A DNA stretch of 64,000 nt from Pseudomonas sp. (GTDB lineage Bacteria > Pseudomonadota > Gammaproteobacteria > Pseudomonadales > Pseudomonadaceae): positions 186,001-250,000 of the forward strand of contig NZ_PEKX01000012.1 in the NCBI RefSeq assembly GCF_002796985.1. The letters are read 5' to 3'. Shown one piece after another: positions 1 through 8,025 of the stretch (within the stretch, counting starts at the first letter, position 1; every line of letters begins with the position of its first letter). The notes beneath the pieces were generated by a model. That model made no database searches. It was not told where the DNA came from and saw only the letters and a list, made by a program, of their open reading frames with translations. Position numbers and translations under genes: made by a program.

Positions 1-1
1 G

Positions 2-358
2 ACCGAGGAAGGCTACTACGGCATCTACGGCAAGGCTGGCGCGCGCATGGAAATGCCGGGCTGCTCGCTGTGCATGGGTAACCAGGCTCGCGTACAGACC
101 GGTTCGACCGTGGTCTCCACTTCGACCCGTAACTTCCCGAACCGTCTGGGCGACGCCACCGACGTGTTCCTGGCATCCGCCGAGCTGGCCGCCGTCGCTT
201 CGATCATCGGCAAACTGCCGACCATCGAGGAGTACATGGCCTACGCGAAGGACATCGACAGCATGTCTGCCGATATCTATCGCTACCTGAGCTTCGACCA
301 GATCGCCGAGTTCCGCGAAGCTGCAGCCAACGCGAAGATCCCAGCCGTTCAGGTCTGA
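2..358 (+). CDS. acnB: Aconitate hydratase B, C-terminal end (partial)
   Basis: Open from the left edge of the window and ending at TGA 356-358; about 118 residues are visible. The fragment has the AcnB C-terminal signature CSLCMGNQ, whose two cysteines are expected to be ligands of the catalytic [4Fe-4S] cluster, followed by STSTRNFPNR and the ending PTIEEYM typical of bacterial aconitase B. The enzyme interconverts citrate and isocitrate in the TCA cycle and, in its apo form, is known to bind RNA. An intrinsic terminator follows directly. The N-terminal roughly 750 residues lie outside the window. Confidence 0.95.
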   Translation, partial: TEEGYYGIYGKAGARMEMPGCSLCMGNQARVQTGSTVVSTSTRNFPNRLGDATDVFLASAELAAVASIIGKLPTIEEYMAYAKDIDSMSADIYRYLSFDQIAEFREAAANAKIPAVQV

Positions 359-373
359 GTCTCCTAGCGTGAT

Positions 374-405
374 GAAAAGCCCCGCCTCGTGCGGGGCTTT
401 TCTTT
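374..405 (+). terminator. acnB intrinsic terminator
   Basis: Stem AAAAGCCCCGC / GCGGGGCTTTT around a CTCGT loop, followed by a T-rich tract, 16 bases after the acnB stop. Confidence 0.9.
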
Positions 406-505
406 TCTGCAAGGGCCGAAATAGAGCGCTTCGCACCCATCCTAACGATGGGCCTAATACTTATTGACCGGTTGCGCCTCGGGCTTCGAGGGCTATGGTG
501 GACAA

Positions 506-605
506 CAGGCTCCTGCCGATATCCGTGCTCAGGTGCCCTTGTGGAACCCTCCAGAGGTGCGCTCCCTTCCTCTGCGCCCCGCCTCCATGGCGGGGCTTCT
601 TTTTT
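506..605 (+). ncRNA. Possible small RNA between acnB and nasS
   Basis: The 420 bases between acnB and nasS hold no convincing gene. A possible sigma-70 promoter (TTGCGC at 472-477, 16-base spacer, TATGGT at 494-499) is followed about 80 bases later by a strong terminator at 576-605. A roughly 100-nt transcript would fit. No coding potential or family match is recognised, so this is an inference from promoter plus terminator only. Confidence 0.25.
576..605 (+). terminator. Intrinsic terminator upstream of nasS
   Basis: Perfect 8-bp stem GCCCCGCC / GGCGGGGC with loop TCCAT, then TTCTTTTTT. It lies after the acnB terminator and just before the nasS sigma-54 element, so it must end some transcript that starts between 405 and 576. 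Confidence 0.8.
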
Positions 606-616
606 GCCCACCCGCC

Positions 617-632
617 TGGCACAGCCCTTGCT
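617..632 (+). promoter_or_regulatory. Sigma-54 promoter for nasS-nasT
   Basis: TGGCAC-AGCCC-TTGCT matches the -24/-12 consensus (TGGCAC-N5-TTGCW) at every defined base, with 12-base GG-to-GC spacing. It would give a start near 643, about 137 bases ahead of nasS, and fits nitrogen control through NtrC. Confidence 0.75.
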
Positions 633-779
633 CCACTCCTGACACCTGCGATCCAACGGCGGATCGCTCCCGACAATCAACAATCGACAATGGCGTCGCG
701 GTCACCTCCTCTGACGGCAGGTGGCGCGGCGCCATTCTCTTGCGTTGAGCGTGCATTGAGAGTGTGTGCAGAGGTGGAA

Positions 780-1982
780 ATGATCGACAGCAGCAGCGCA
801 CTGCCGGACAGCCTGGCCTGGGTGGCCGGCTCCGATGCCCCGGAGAAGACCGCGCTCAACCTGGGCTACATGGCCCTCACCGACTCCGCCTCGCTGGTGG
901 TGGCCGCGACCCAGGGCTTTGGCCAGCCCTACGGGCTGACCCTGAACCTGCAACGGCAGAACTCCTGGGCCGGGCTGCGTGACCGCCTGCTCAGCGGCGA
1001 GCTGGATGCGGCGCAGAGCCTCTACGGGCTCATCTACGACCTGCAACTGGGCCTGGGCGGCGCGCCGGCTACCGACATGGCCGTACTCATGGGGCTGTGC
1101 CAGAACGGTCAGTCGATCAACCTCTCCGCCCCGCTGATGCGCGACGGCGTGACCTGCGCTGAAGCACTGCAAAGCCATGTGCGCCAGAACGGTGCGCAGC
1201 TGACCCTCGCCCACACCTTCCCCACCGGCACCCACGCCATGTGGCTGTACTACTGGCTGGCTGCCCACGGCATACATCCCCTGCGGGACGTGCGCAGCCT
1301 GGTGGTGCCGCCGGCGCAGATGGTCGAGCACCTGAAGGCCGGGCGCATCGACGGTTTCTGCGCCGGTGGCCCCTGGGGCGCCCTGGCGGTGGACGAAGGC
1401 ATGGGCTTCACCCTCGCCACCAGCCAGCAGATCTGGCCAGACCACCCGGAAAAGGTGCTGGGCACCACCCGCGCCTTCGTCGAGCAGTACCCCAATACCG
1501 CCCGCGCACTGATCATGAGCCTCCTCGACGCGAGCCGCTTCATCGAAGCCAGCGAGGACAACCTGCGCAGCGCCGCCCAGTTGATCAGCAGCGAGGACTA
1601 CGTCAACGCCCCGCTCGCCAGCGTCGAACCGCGCCTGCTCGGCCGCTATCAGGATGGCCTCGGCCACGCCTGGCAGGACGCGCACCCGCTGCGCTTCTTC
1701 AACGACGGTCAGGCGACCTTTCCCTGGCTGTCCGATGGGCTCTGGTTCATGACCCAGTTCCGCCGCTGGGGCCTGCTGCGCGAGGACGTCGACTACCTCG
1801 GCATCGCCCGCCAGGTCCAGCAGCTCGATCTGTACCGCGAAGCCGCCAGCGCCGTGGGCGTCGGCGTGCCAAAAGCCCTGATGCGCGCCTCGACCCTGAT
1901 CGACGGTCGCCTCTGGGACGGCAGCGACCCGACCGGTTACGCCCGCAGCTTCGAGCTGAATGCCCTGGCGGAGCGAGGTTGA
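780..1982 (+). CDS. nasS: Nitrate-sensing regulator NasS
   Basis: 400 residues related to the nitrate-binding proteins of NrtA/NasF-type ABC transporters, but with no signal peptide: the protein begins MIDSSSALPDSLAW. That is the mark of the cytoplasmic sensor NasS, which in Azotobacter, Paracoccus and Pseudomonas holds NasT inactive until nitrate or nitrite binds. Family features seen include LNLGYMALTDSA near the N-terminus, FPTGTHAMWLYYWL mid-protein and GRIDGFCAGGPWG. The ATG at 780 has a GAGGTGG ribosome site; longer in-frame starts upstream read through the terminator and promoter region and are rejected. Only two bases separate it from nasT, so the two are co-transcribed. Confidence 0.88.
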   Translation: MIDSSSALPDSLAWVAGSDAPEKTALNLGYMALTDSASLVVAATQGFGQPYGLTLNLQRQNSWAGLRDRLLSGELDAAQSLYGLIYDLQLGLGGAPATDMAVLMGLCQNGQSINLSAPLMRDGVTCAEALQSHVRQNGAQLTLAHTFPTGTHAMWLYYWLAAHGIHPLRDVRSLVVPPAQMVEHLKAGRIDGFCAGGPWGALAVDEGMGFTLATSQQIWPDHPEKVLGTTRAFVEQYPNTARALIMSLLDASRFIEASEDNLRSAAQLISSEDYVNAPLASVEPRLLGRYQDGLGHAWQDAHPLRFFNDGQATFPWLSDGLWFMTQFRRWGLLREDVDYLGIARQVQQLDLYREAASAVGVGVPKALMRASTLIDGRLWDGSDPTGYARSFELNALAERG

Positions 1983-1984
1983 GC

Positions 1985-2563
1985 ATGCTGCGCGTCCTGC
2001 TGATCAACGACACCGCAAAAAAGGTCGGGCGCCTCAAGGCCGCCCTGGTGGAGTGCGGCTTCGAGGTGATCGACGAATCCGGCCTCACGGTCGACCTGGC
2101 GCAACGGGTCGAGGCCCTGCACCCCGACGTGATCCTCATCGACACCGAGTCCCCCGGCCGCGACGTGATGGAACAGGTGGTGCTGGTCAGCCGTGACCAG
2201 CCGCGCCCGATCGTCATGTTCACCGACGAGCACGACCCACAGGTGATGCGCCAGGCCATCCGTTCCGGGGTCAGCGCCTATATCGTCGAGGGCATCCAGG
2301 CCGAGCGCCTGCAGCCGATCCTCGATGTCGCCATGGCCCGCTTCGAGAGCGACCAGGCCCTGCGTGCCCAACTGCAGGCGCGCGAGCTGCAACTGGCCGA
2401 GCGCAAACGCATCGAGCTGGCCAAGGGTCTGCTGATGAAAATGAAAGGCTGCGCCGAGGAAGAGGCCTACACCCTGATGCGCCGCCAGGCCATGGGCCGC
2501 CAGCAGAAGCTCGCGCAGGTGGCGGAACAGATCATCGCGATGCACGAGATGTTGGGGCACTGA
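1985..2563 (+). CDS. nasT: ANTAR-domain transcription antiterminator NasT
   Basis: 192 residues: a receiver-like domain (about 1-120) and a C-terminal ANTAR domain (about 130-190; ERKRIELAKGLLM then EEEAYTLMRRQAM). ANTAR proteins bind RNA carrying paired hexaloop hairpins and prevent terminator formation. The receiver is degenerate: an acidic residue is kept at the phosphosite region (LIDTESP), but the conserved lysine is replaced in AYIVEGI, as expected for a regulator freed by NasS rather than by phosphorylation. Likely targets are the nasA and nirB leaders in this window, both of which carry hexaloop hairpins and terminators. Confidence 0.9.
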   Translation: MLRVLLINDTAKKVGRLKAALVECGFEVIDESGLTVDLAQRVEALHPDVILIDTESPGRDVMEQVVLVSRDQPRPIVMFTDEHDPQVMRQAIRSGVSAYIVEGIQAERLQPILDVAMARFESDQALRAQLQARELQLAERKRIELAKGLLMKMKGCAEEEAYTLMRRQAMGRQQKLAQVAEQIIAMHEMLGH

Positions 2564-2815
2564 TGTTGGGGTGCCGATGCTGAAAGCGTGAGGCCGGCCA
2601 ACTGCCAGCGGCGGCAAGGCGCGATCATTTCGCCACCCGCCCAGCTGGCCCCCGCCTCGCCCGCAACGCCCTATGCTGCGGCCGCCCGGTCTCCTGGCCG
2701 GGCCCCAGGAGCGTCATCGGCAGGGTTCGATGGCGCATCGCAGTGGCCGCCGCCGGCTAGGCACCTCGGCGCCCACCCGACCTCGCCGCCTGTGCGGCTC
2801 AGCAAGGGCAAGCCC

Positions 2816-3508
2816 ATGATCGACCTCAGCACCTGGAACCTCAGCGTTCCCACCGACCCACGTCCCACCGAAGTCACCACCCAGCAGATCGCCCGAGGCT
2901 ATGAAAGCCGCTACTTCCAGCGCGGCGGCAGCCAGGTGGTGTTCTGGGTGCCCGTGACCGGCTCGCACACCTCCGACAGCGTCTATCCACGCAGCGAACT
3001 GCGCGAGACCACGCGCAATGGCGAAGTCGCCAACTGGTACTACAACCAGGGCGATAACGAACTGCGCGTGACCATGAGCGTCCAGCAGGTGCCGTCGAAG
3101 AACAAGATCATCATCGGTCAGATTCACAGTCGCTCGCCGTACACCGGCGACGGCGAACCCCTGATCAAGCTGCAGTACCACTACATTCCCAGCCAGGGCA
3201 GCGGCCGGCTGGAAGCCCTGGTACGCAATCACCCCGACGACAGCGCCAGCATCAACGTGCCACTGCTGGACGGCCTCGCCCTGGACCAGCGCTTCAACTA
3301 CAGCCTGCGCGTCACCTCGGTGGGCAACCTGGCCATCCGCGTGGAAAGCTCCGACGGCCGCGCCAACTACTACCGCAAGATCCTCAGCACCACCTGGTCC
3401 AAGCAACTGCTCTACTTCAAGGCCGGCGCCTACATCAATGACAACTACGGCAGCAGCAGTGAAGGCGCGCGGGTAACCGTCTTTCACCTGAACATGGCCC
3501 ACCGCTGA
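2816..3508 (+). CDS. Polysaccharide lyase family 7 (alginate lyase-like)
   Basis: 230 residues forming a single PL7 (alginate lyase 2) beta-jelly-roll domain. The three family motifs are present: RSELRE at 59-64, QIH at 102-104 and YFKAGAY at 200-206, which carry the catalytic Arg, Gln, His and Tyr residues of the family. The opening DLSTWNLSVP is also typical. The predicted protein has no signal peptide, so it is either cytoplasmic, where it could act on small oligo-alginates, or exported in another way. The start at 2816 has AAGGG upstream. It sits between nasT and a thioesterase with no obvious link to nitrate use. Substrate preference (polyM, polyG or polyMG) cannot be read here. Confidence 0.85.
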   Translation: MIDLSTWNLSVPTDPRPTEVTTQQIARGYESRYFQRGGSQVVFWVPVTGSHTSDSVYPRSELRETTRNGEVANWYYNQGDNELRVTMSVQQVPSKNKIIIGQIHSRSPYTGDGEPLIKLQYHYIPSQGSGRLEALVRNHPDDSASINVPLLDGLALDQRFNYSLRVTSVGNLAIRVESSDGRANYYRKILSTTWSKQLLYFKAGAYINDNYGSSSEGARVTVFHLNMAHR

Positions 3509-3618
3509 AGCGCCATTCACTGGCCTGATGAGGCGCGGCGCGGGCGGACTGCGCGTAGAATGCACTTCCGCCCGCACCAACCACCGCACTGCCCGCCGCA
3601 TTGTCATCGAGAGCGCCC

Positions 3619-4047
3619 ATGGCCCGCCTGAAACTGGAATTCCCCGAAGAACTGTTCATCTACAGCACCAAGCTCACCGTCCGCGTCACCGATATCAACG
3701 GCGCCAACCATCTGGGCAACGACTCGATGATCTCGATGATCTCCGAGGCCCGCGCACGCTTCCTGTTCGACTACGGCATCCGCGAGACCGGCATCATCGT
3801 CACCGACCTCGCCACCACCTACCGCGCCGAAGCCCACGCCCGCGACCAGTTGCTGTTCGAGGTCGGCGTCATGGACTTCAACAAGTACGGCGGCGACATC
3901 ATCTTCCGCATCACCCGCCCGGCCGACGACACCCTGGTGGCGATGGCCAAGTCCGGCTTCGTGTTCTTCGACTACAAGGCCAACAAGGTGGTGCCTATTC
4001 CCGAGGCGTTCCGCGACACCTTCGCCAACGTCAACTGGGTCGCCTGA
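3619..4047 (+). CDS. Hotdog-fold acyl-CoA thioesterase family protein
   Basis: 142 residues with the 4HBT hotdog pattern: VRVTDINGANHLGND carries an Asp in the usual active-site position, followed by a long helix (SEARARFLFDYGI) and beta strands. Members hydrolyse acyl-CoA or related thioesters; the substrate is not identifiable. ATG at 3619 is chosen over a TTG six codons upstream because of the GAGAG ribosome site. It stands alone between the lyase and a cytochrome gene. Confidence 0.75.
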   Translation: MARLKLEFPEELFIYSTKLTVRVTDINGANHLGNDSMISMISEARARFLFDYGIRETGIIVTDLATTYRAEAHARDQLLFEVGVMDFNKYGGDIIFRITRPADDTLVAMAKSGFVFFDYKANKVVPIPEAFRDTFANVNWVA

Positions 4048-4117
4048 GCGGCAAGCGAAGCGGCGGCGCGCTATACCTCTGGAGTCGTACCCGTCAGCCT
4101 CCAGAGGAGATCCCAGC

Positions 4118-4609
4118 ATGCCGTCCTTCCTGCGGGTGGGCGCGCTGTCCAGCTGTCTGTGCCTGCCCTTCCTTTCCCTGTTTTCCATCGCCCATGCGGC
4201 GGATGCCGATCCGGTCCAGCGCGGCCGCTATCTGGTGCAAGTCGCCGGTTGCAACGACTGCCACACCGCGGGCTACATCCTCGCCCCGGACAAGGTCCCC
4301 GAAAGCACCTGGCTCACCGGCGACCAGCTCGGCTGGAGCGGCCCCTGGGGCACCACCTACGCCAGCAACCTGCGCCTGGCCATGCAGGCCTATGACGAGG
4401 AGCAGTGGCTGGCGGTAGCGCGCCAGGCCAACTTCCGTCCGCCAATGCCCTCCCACACCCTGCGGATCATGGACGAAGCCGATCTGCGCGGAATCTATCG
4501 CTATGTCCGCCATCTGGGTGCAGCCGGAAACAGAGCTCCCGATTACGTGCCGCCCGGCGGTACGCCCAAGGGACCGGTCGTGCTCTTCCCGTCCCCGCCA
4601 GCGCCCTGA
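4118..4609 (+). CDS. Periplasmic c-type cytochrome
   Basis: 163 residues with a Sec signal peptide ending around SIAHAAD (residue 28) and one haem-binding site CNDCH at 45-49. A conserved Met in PPMPSH is a possible axial ligand. The short length and single CXXCH suggest a soluble periplasmic electron carrier or a diheme-family relative reduced to one site. The ribosome site is AGAGGAG. The redox partner is unknown. It lies directly upstream of the nasA control region but on its own transcription unit, ending in a large inverted repeat. Confidence 0.8.
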   Translation: MPSFLRVGALSSCLCLPFLSLFSIAHAADADPVQRGRYLVQVAGCNDCHTAGYILAPDKVPESTWLTGDQLGWSGPWGTTYASNLRLAMQAYDEEQWLAVARQANFRPPMPSHTLRIMDEADLRGIYRYVRHLGAAGNRAPDYVPPGGTPKGPVVLFPSPPAP

Positions 4610-4616
4610 ATCGCCC

Positions 4617-4653
4617 CAACGGGGAGCACGCCATCGCCGCGTGCGCCCCGTTG
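4617..4653. repeat. Long inverted repeat after the cytochrome gene
   Basis: CAACGGGG pairs with CCCCGTTG, and inside it CACGC pairs with GCGTG around a CATCGCC loop. There is no T-run, so it is a weak terminator at best or an mRNA 3'-end stabiliser. Confidence 0.6.
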
Positions 4654-4714
4654 TGGCTCAGCCTACGACCCGGCAGGCCCACTAACCTGCTGACCCGCAT
4701 GGATTTTCCGCTGT

Positions 4715-4730
4715 TGGCCCGCGCCTTGCT
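4715..4730 (+). promoter_or_regulatory. Sigma-54-like promoter for nasA
   Basis: TGGCCC-GCGCC-TTGCT, one base from the TGGCAC-N5-TTGCW consensus, with correct 12-base GG-GC spacing. Predicted start is near 4741, just before the hexaloop hairpin. The element overlaps a possible upstream hairpin (4722-4742). Confidence 0.55.
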
Positions 4731-4744
4731 CTGCACAAGGCGAT

Positions 4745-4764
4745 GGTAATCAACGGCGATTACC
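4745..4764 (+). promoter_or_regulatory. ANTAR-type hexaloop hairpin in the nasA leader
   Basis: Perfect 7-bp stem GGTAATC / GATTACC closed by the six-base loop AACGGC, with A at loop position 1 and G at position 4, the bases required for ANTAR recognition. Ten bases later the leader terminator begins. A less regular hairpin CGCCTTG / CAAGGCG with a seven-base loop lies just upstream at 4722-4742. Confidence 0.75.
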
Positions 4765-4774
4765 CAACTTCGAC

Positions 4775-4827
4775 AAAGGCGTCGCATCCACACCCGCGCA
4801 CTGCGGTGGGTGGAGCGACGCCTTTTT
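4775..4827 (+). terminator. nasA leader terminator (antitermination target)
   Basis: AAAGGCGTCGC pairs with GCGACGCCTTT, with further inner pairing TCCAC / GTGGA, and ends in TTTTT. It lies about 100 bases upstream of the nasA start, so nasA can be expressed only by read-through. The 5' arm CTTCGACAAAGGCGTC closely matches the nirB leader terminator. Confidence 0.85.
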
Positions 4828-4924
4828 CGTTTGCCCCGGCGCAGGGGCACAGGACCTTCTCGATCCCGGCGGCTGCCACGTGGCGCGCGACCGGGCTCCT
4901 CTACCGTTGCTGATGAGGTGTTCG

Positions 4925-6136
4925 ATGAACACGAGTTTCTGGAAATCCGGCCATGCGCCGACCCTGTTTGCCGCCTTCCTGTATTTCGACCTGAGCTTCA
5001 TGGTCTGGTACGTCCTCGGCCCGCTGGCGGTGCAGATCGCCACCGACCTGCAACTGACCACCCAGCAGCGCGCGCTGATGGTCGCCACGCCAATTCTGTC
5101 CGGCGCCATCCTGCGCTTCCTCATGGGCCTGCTGGCTGATCGCTGGTCGCCCAAGGCGGCCGGCATCCTCGGCCAGATCATTGTCATCTGCGCGCTGTTC
5201 GGCGCCTGGCAGTTGGGCATCCACAGCCTGGAGCAGGCGATGATCCTCGGCGTACTGCTGGGCATGGCCGGCGCCTCCTTCGCCGTGGCGCTGCCGCTGG
5301 CCTCACAGTGGTATCCGCCGCAGCACCAGGGCAAGGCCATGGGCATCGCCGGCGCCGGCAACTCCGGCACCGTGCTCACCGCACTGTTCGCGCCGGCCAT
5401 CGCCGCCGCCTTCGGCTGGCAGAACGTCTTTGGCTTCGCACTGGTTCCGCTGCTGGTCACCCTGGTGGTGTTCGCCCTGCTCGCCCGCAATGCCCCGGAG
5501 CGCCCACCGGCCAAGTCCCTGGGTGATTATCTGAAAGCCCTGGGTGACCGCGACAGCTGGTGGTTCATGTTCTTCTACAGCGTGACCTTCGGCGGCTTCC
5601 TCGGCCTGGCCAGCACCCTGCCCGGCTACTTCCATGACCAGTACGGGCTGGACCCGGTGACAGCCGGCTACTACACCGCCGCCTGTGTGTTCGCCGGCAG
5701 CCTGATGCGCCCGCTGGGCGGCGCCCTGGCCGACCGTATCGGCGGCATCCGCAGCCTGCTGGTGATGTACACCGTCGCCTCGATCTGCATTGCCGCCGTG
5801 GGCTTCCACCTGCCCAGCGCGATCGCCGAACTGAGCCTCTTCGTGGTCGCCATGCTCAGCCTCGGCGCGGGCAACGGCGCGGTGTTCCAGCTGGTGCCGC
5901 AGCGCTTCCGCCAGACCATCGGCGTGATGACCGGCCTGATCGGCATGGCCGGCGGCATCGGCGGCTTCTGCCTGACGGCGGGCCTGGGCGCAATCAAGCA
6001 AGCCACCGGCGATTACCAGATCGGCCTCTGGCTGTTCGCCAGCCTCGGCGTGCTGGCCTGGTTCGGCCTGCACGCGGTGAAAGCCCGCTGGCGCACCACC
6101 TGGGGCAGCGCGGCCGTCACCGCAGCGCGAGTCTGA
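4925..6136 (+). CDS. nasA: MFS nitrate transporter
   Basis: 403 residues with about 12 hydrophobic segments, of the NarK/NasA nitrate-nitrite porter group. Seen are the loop motif GLLADRWSPK after TM2, the nitrate signature GAGNSGTV near residue 140 and a second Gly-rich motif LSLGAGNGAVFQ in TM8-9 territory, both of which line the anion path in NarK proteins. It imports nitrate for assimilation. Expression should depend on NasT read-through of the terminator 100 bases upstream. ATG 4925 is the start that gives the usual N-terminus; a longer in-frame GTG at 4880 is possible but unlikely. Confidence 0.9.
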   Translation: MNTSFWKSGHAPTLFAAFLYFDLSFMVWYVLGPLAVQIATDLQLTTQQRALMVATPILSGAILRFLMGLLADRWSPKAAGILGQIIVICALFGAWQLGIHSLEQAMILGVLLGMAGASFAVALPLASQWYPPQHQGKAMGIAGAGNSGTVLTALFAPAIAAAFGWQNVFGFALVPLLVTLVVFALLARNAPERPPAKSLGDYLKALGDRDSWWFMFFYSVTFGGFLGLASTLPGYFHDQYGLDPVTAGYYTAACVFAGSLMRPLGGALADRIGGIRSLLVMYTVASICIAAVGFHLPSAIAELSLFVVAMLSLGAGNGAVFQLVPQRFRQTIGVMTGLIGMAGGIGGFCLTAGLGAIKQATGDYQIGLWLFASLGVLAWFGLHAVKARWRTTWGSAAVTAARV

Positions 6137-6148
6137 ACGATGCGCCTT

Positions 6149-6242
6149 TGTAGGAGCGAGCTTGCTCGCGAACCGCTTGACACCGAAGTCGCCTGTAAAT
6201 CAGTTCGCGAGCAACAACGATGGCGTCCCCCTCGCTCCTACA
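6149..6242. repeat. REP pair 1 (long right-arm type)
   Basis: Left arm TGTAGGAGCGAGCTTGCTCG, then a unique spacer and an inverted right arm ending CCCCCTCGCTCCTACA. The right arm carries the insert AACGATGGCGTCCC. It ends 10 bases before the next gene's start. Confidence 0.9.
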
Positions 6243-6252
6243 GGTGGTGGCG

Positions 6253-7923
6253 ATGACCTTGCAGTTGTCCTTCGCCCAGGCCAGCGCCACCGGCCCGCGC
6301 GACGAGAACCAGGATGCCCTGCGGGTGGTCACCCCGCCCGCCGGGCTGGCCGCCAGCAAGGGGCACCTGTTCGCCATCGCCGACGGCGTCAGCCATTGCG
6401 CCGACGGCGGCCTGGCCGCGCGCCTGAGCCTTCAGGCGCTGGCCGCCGACTACTACGCCACTCCCGAGACCTGGGCCGTCGCCCAGGCCCTCGACCGCCT
6501 GCTGATCTCGCAGAACCGCTGGCTGCAGGCCAACGGCGGCGGCCAGCCGCTGCTCACCACCCTCACTGCGCTGGTCCTTCGGGGCAGGCGCTTCACCCTC
6601 GCCCATGTCGGCGATTGCCGCCTCTATCGCTGGCATGCCGGACAACTGGAATGTCTGACCCAGGACCACGTCTGGGAGCAACCTGGCATGCAGCACGTGC
6701 TCAAGCGCGCGCTGGGCCTCGACCAGCACCTGGTAGTGGACTACTGCGACGGCGAACTGGAAGCCGGGCAGAGCTTCCTGCTGGTCAGCGACGGCATCTG
6801 GGCCGCCCTCGGCGACAGCGCCATCCAGCGCCTGCTGGAGGACGCACAAAGCCTGCAAGCCTGCGCCGACGCACTGGTCAGTGCCGCGCACCTGGCCGGC
6901 AGCCAGGACAACGCCAGCGCCCTGCTCCTGCAGGTGGACGAACTGCCGCCCGCGAGCCTCGGCGACGCCCTCGCCCAGCTCGACCATTGGCCCGCACCGC
7001 CCGCCCTGCGAGACGAGCAGGAATTCGAGGGTTGGCAGGTCGAGGGCAAGCTGGCCCAGTCCCGCCAATCGCTGATCTACCGCGTGCGCGACCGGCAGAA
7101 TCGTCCCTGGCTGCTCAAGACCCTGCCGCCAGCGCTGCGCGACTCCCCCGAGGCCGCCCAGGCGCTGCTGCTGGAAGAGTGGTTCCTGCGCCGCGTGCAG
7201 GGCCGCTACTTCCCCGAACTGCACAGCCTGCCGCAACGCCAGCACCTGTACTACGTGATGCGCGAGTATCCGGGACAGACGCTGGACGAGCAGCTGAAGC
7301 TCAACGGCCCGCTGAACCTGCCCGACTGGCTGGACCTCGCCCAGCGCCTGCTGCGCGGCCTGGGCCAGCTACACCGGCGCAACATCCTGCACCGCGACAT
7401 CAAGCCGGAAAACCTGCACTGGGCCGAAGACGGCGAGCTGCGCCTGCTGGACTTCGGCCTCGCCTATTGCCCCGGCTTGTCACAGGAAGACCCGCACGAC
7501 CTGCCCGGCACGCCGAGCTACCTCGCCCCGGAATCCTTCCAGGGTGCGGCGCCGGACGCCCGCCAGGACCTTTACGCGGCCGGCGTCACGCTCCACCGCC
7601 TGCTCTGCGGGCACTACCCCTACGGCGAGATCGAAGCCTTCCAGCATCCGCGCTTCGGCACGGCCGCACCGGCCAGCCGCTACCGTCCGGACGTTCCAGC
7701 CTGGCTCGACGACTGGCTGGCGAAACTGACTTGCGCCCAGCCGCAACAGCGCTTCGAGACCGCCGAAGAATGCCTGCTCATCCTGGAGCAAGGCGAGCGG
7801 CAGGCCCCGGCGCGCCCGCGCCCCCTGCTGGAGCGCGAGCCGCTGCGGGTCTGGCGCGGTGTCGCCCTGGCCTCGCTGGTGATCAACCTGGGGCTGCTGC
7901 TCTGGCTGCTGCACGGGGGCTGA
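6253..7923 (+). CDS. Bifunctional PP2C phosphatase / Ser-Thr kinase, membrane anchored
   Basis: 556 residues. Residues about 1-235 are a PP2C phosphatase with all acidic metal sites (RDENQD, ADGVSH, HVGDCR, VSDGIW, SQDNAS). About 260-515 is a Hanks-type kinase with intact motifs: Lys in WLLKTL, HRDIKPEN, LDFGLA, PSYLAPES and DLYAAG. A single membrane helix (VALASLVINLGLLLWLL) is at the extreme C-terminus, placing both domains in the cytoplasm. The gene lies between nasA and nirB, so it may tune nitrate uptake or reduction, but no target is known. The start at 6253 is preferred over 6220 because the earlier codon lies inside the REP right arm. Confidence 0.88.
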   Translation: MTLQLSFAQASATGPRDENQDALRVVTPPAGLAASKGHLFAIADGVSHCADGGLAARLSLQALAADYYATPETWAVAQALDRLLISQNRWLQANGGGQPLLTTLTALVLRGRRFTLAHVGDCRLYRWHAGQLECLTQDHVWEQPGMQHVLKRALGLDQHLVVDYCDGELEAGQSFLLVSDGIWAALGDSAIQRLLEDAQSLQACADALVSAAHLAGSQDNASALLLQVDELPPASLGDALAQLDHWPAPPALRDEQEFEGWQVEGKLAQSRQSLIYRVRDRQNRPWLLKTLPPALRDSPEAAQALLLEEWFLRRVQGRYFPELHSLPQRQHLYYVMREYPGQTLDEQLKLNGPLNLPDWLDLAQRLLRGLGQLHRRNILHRDIKPENLHWAEDGELRLLDFGLAYCPGLSQEDPHDLPGTPSYLAPESFQGAAPDARQDLYAAGVTLHRLLCGHYPYGEIEAFQHPRFGTAAPASRYRPDVPAWLDDWLAKLTCAQPQQRFETAEECLLILEQGERQAPARPRPLLEREPLRVWRGVALASLVINLGLLLWLLHGG

Positions 7924-7927
7924 AGGC

Positions 7928-7962
7928 GCACCAGATCGGTTCAGAACGCATCACCGCAGTGC
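7928..7962 (+). promoter_or_regulatory. Possible tandem NtrC sites upstream of nirB
   Basis: Two 15-bp dyads, GCACC-N5-GGTTC at 7928-7942 and GCATC-N5-AGTGC at 7948-7962, resemble GCACC-N5-GGTGC. They sit about 90-125 bases upstream of the predicted nirB start site, a normal enhancer distance for sigma-54 promoters. Confidence 0.45.
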
Positions 7963-8025
7963 AGCAAAAAGGCCAACCGGCAGAACAGGCCAGCCGAAAG
8001 CCCCGAAAACCGGGGGCCGAGAAAG

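Noticed and set aside
495..779. N-terminal extension of nasS
   Set aside because: The added residues cross a terminator and the sigma-54 promoter; the ATG at 780 gives the family's normal length.
2816..3508. Alginate lyase gene as a horizontally acquired island
   Set aside because: Base composition matches its neighbours, there are no flanking repeats or mobile genes, and a gene occupies the equivalent slot in P. aeruginosa as far as I recall.
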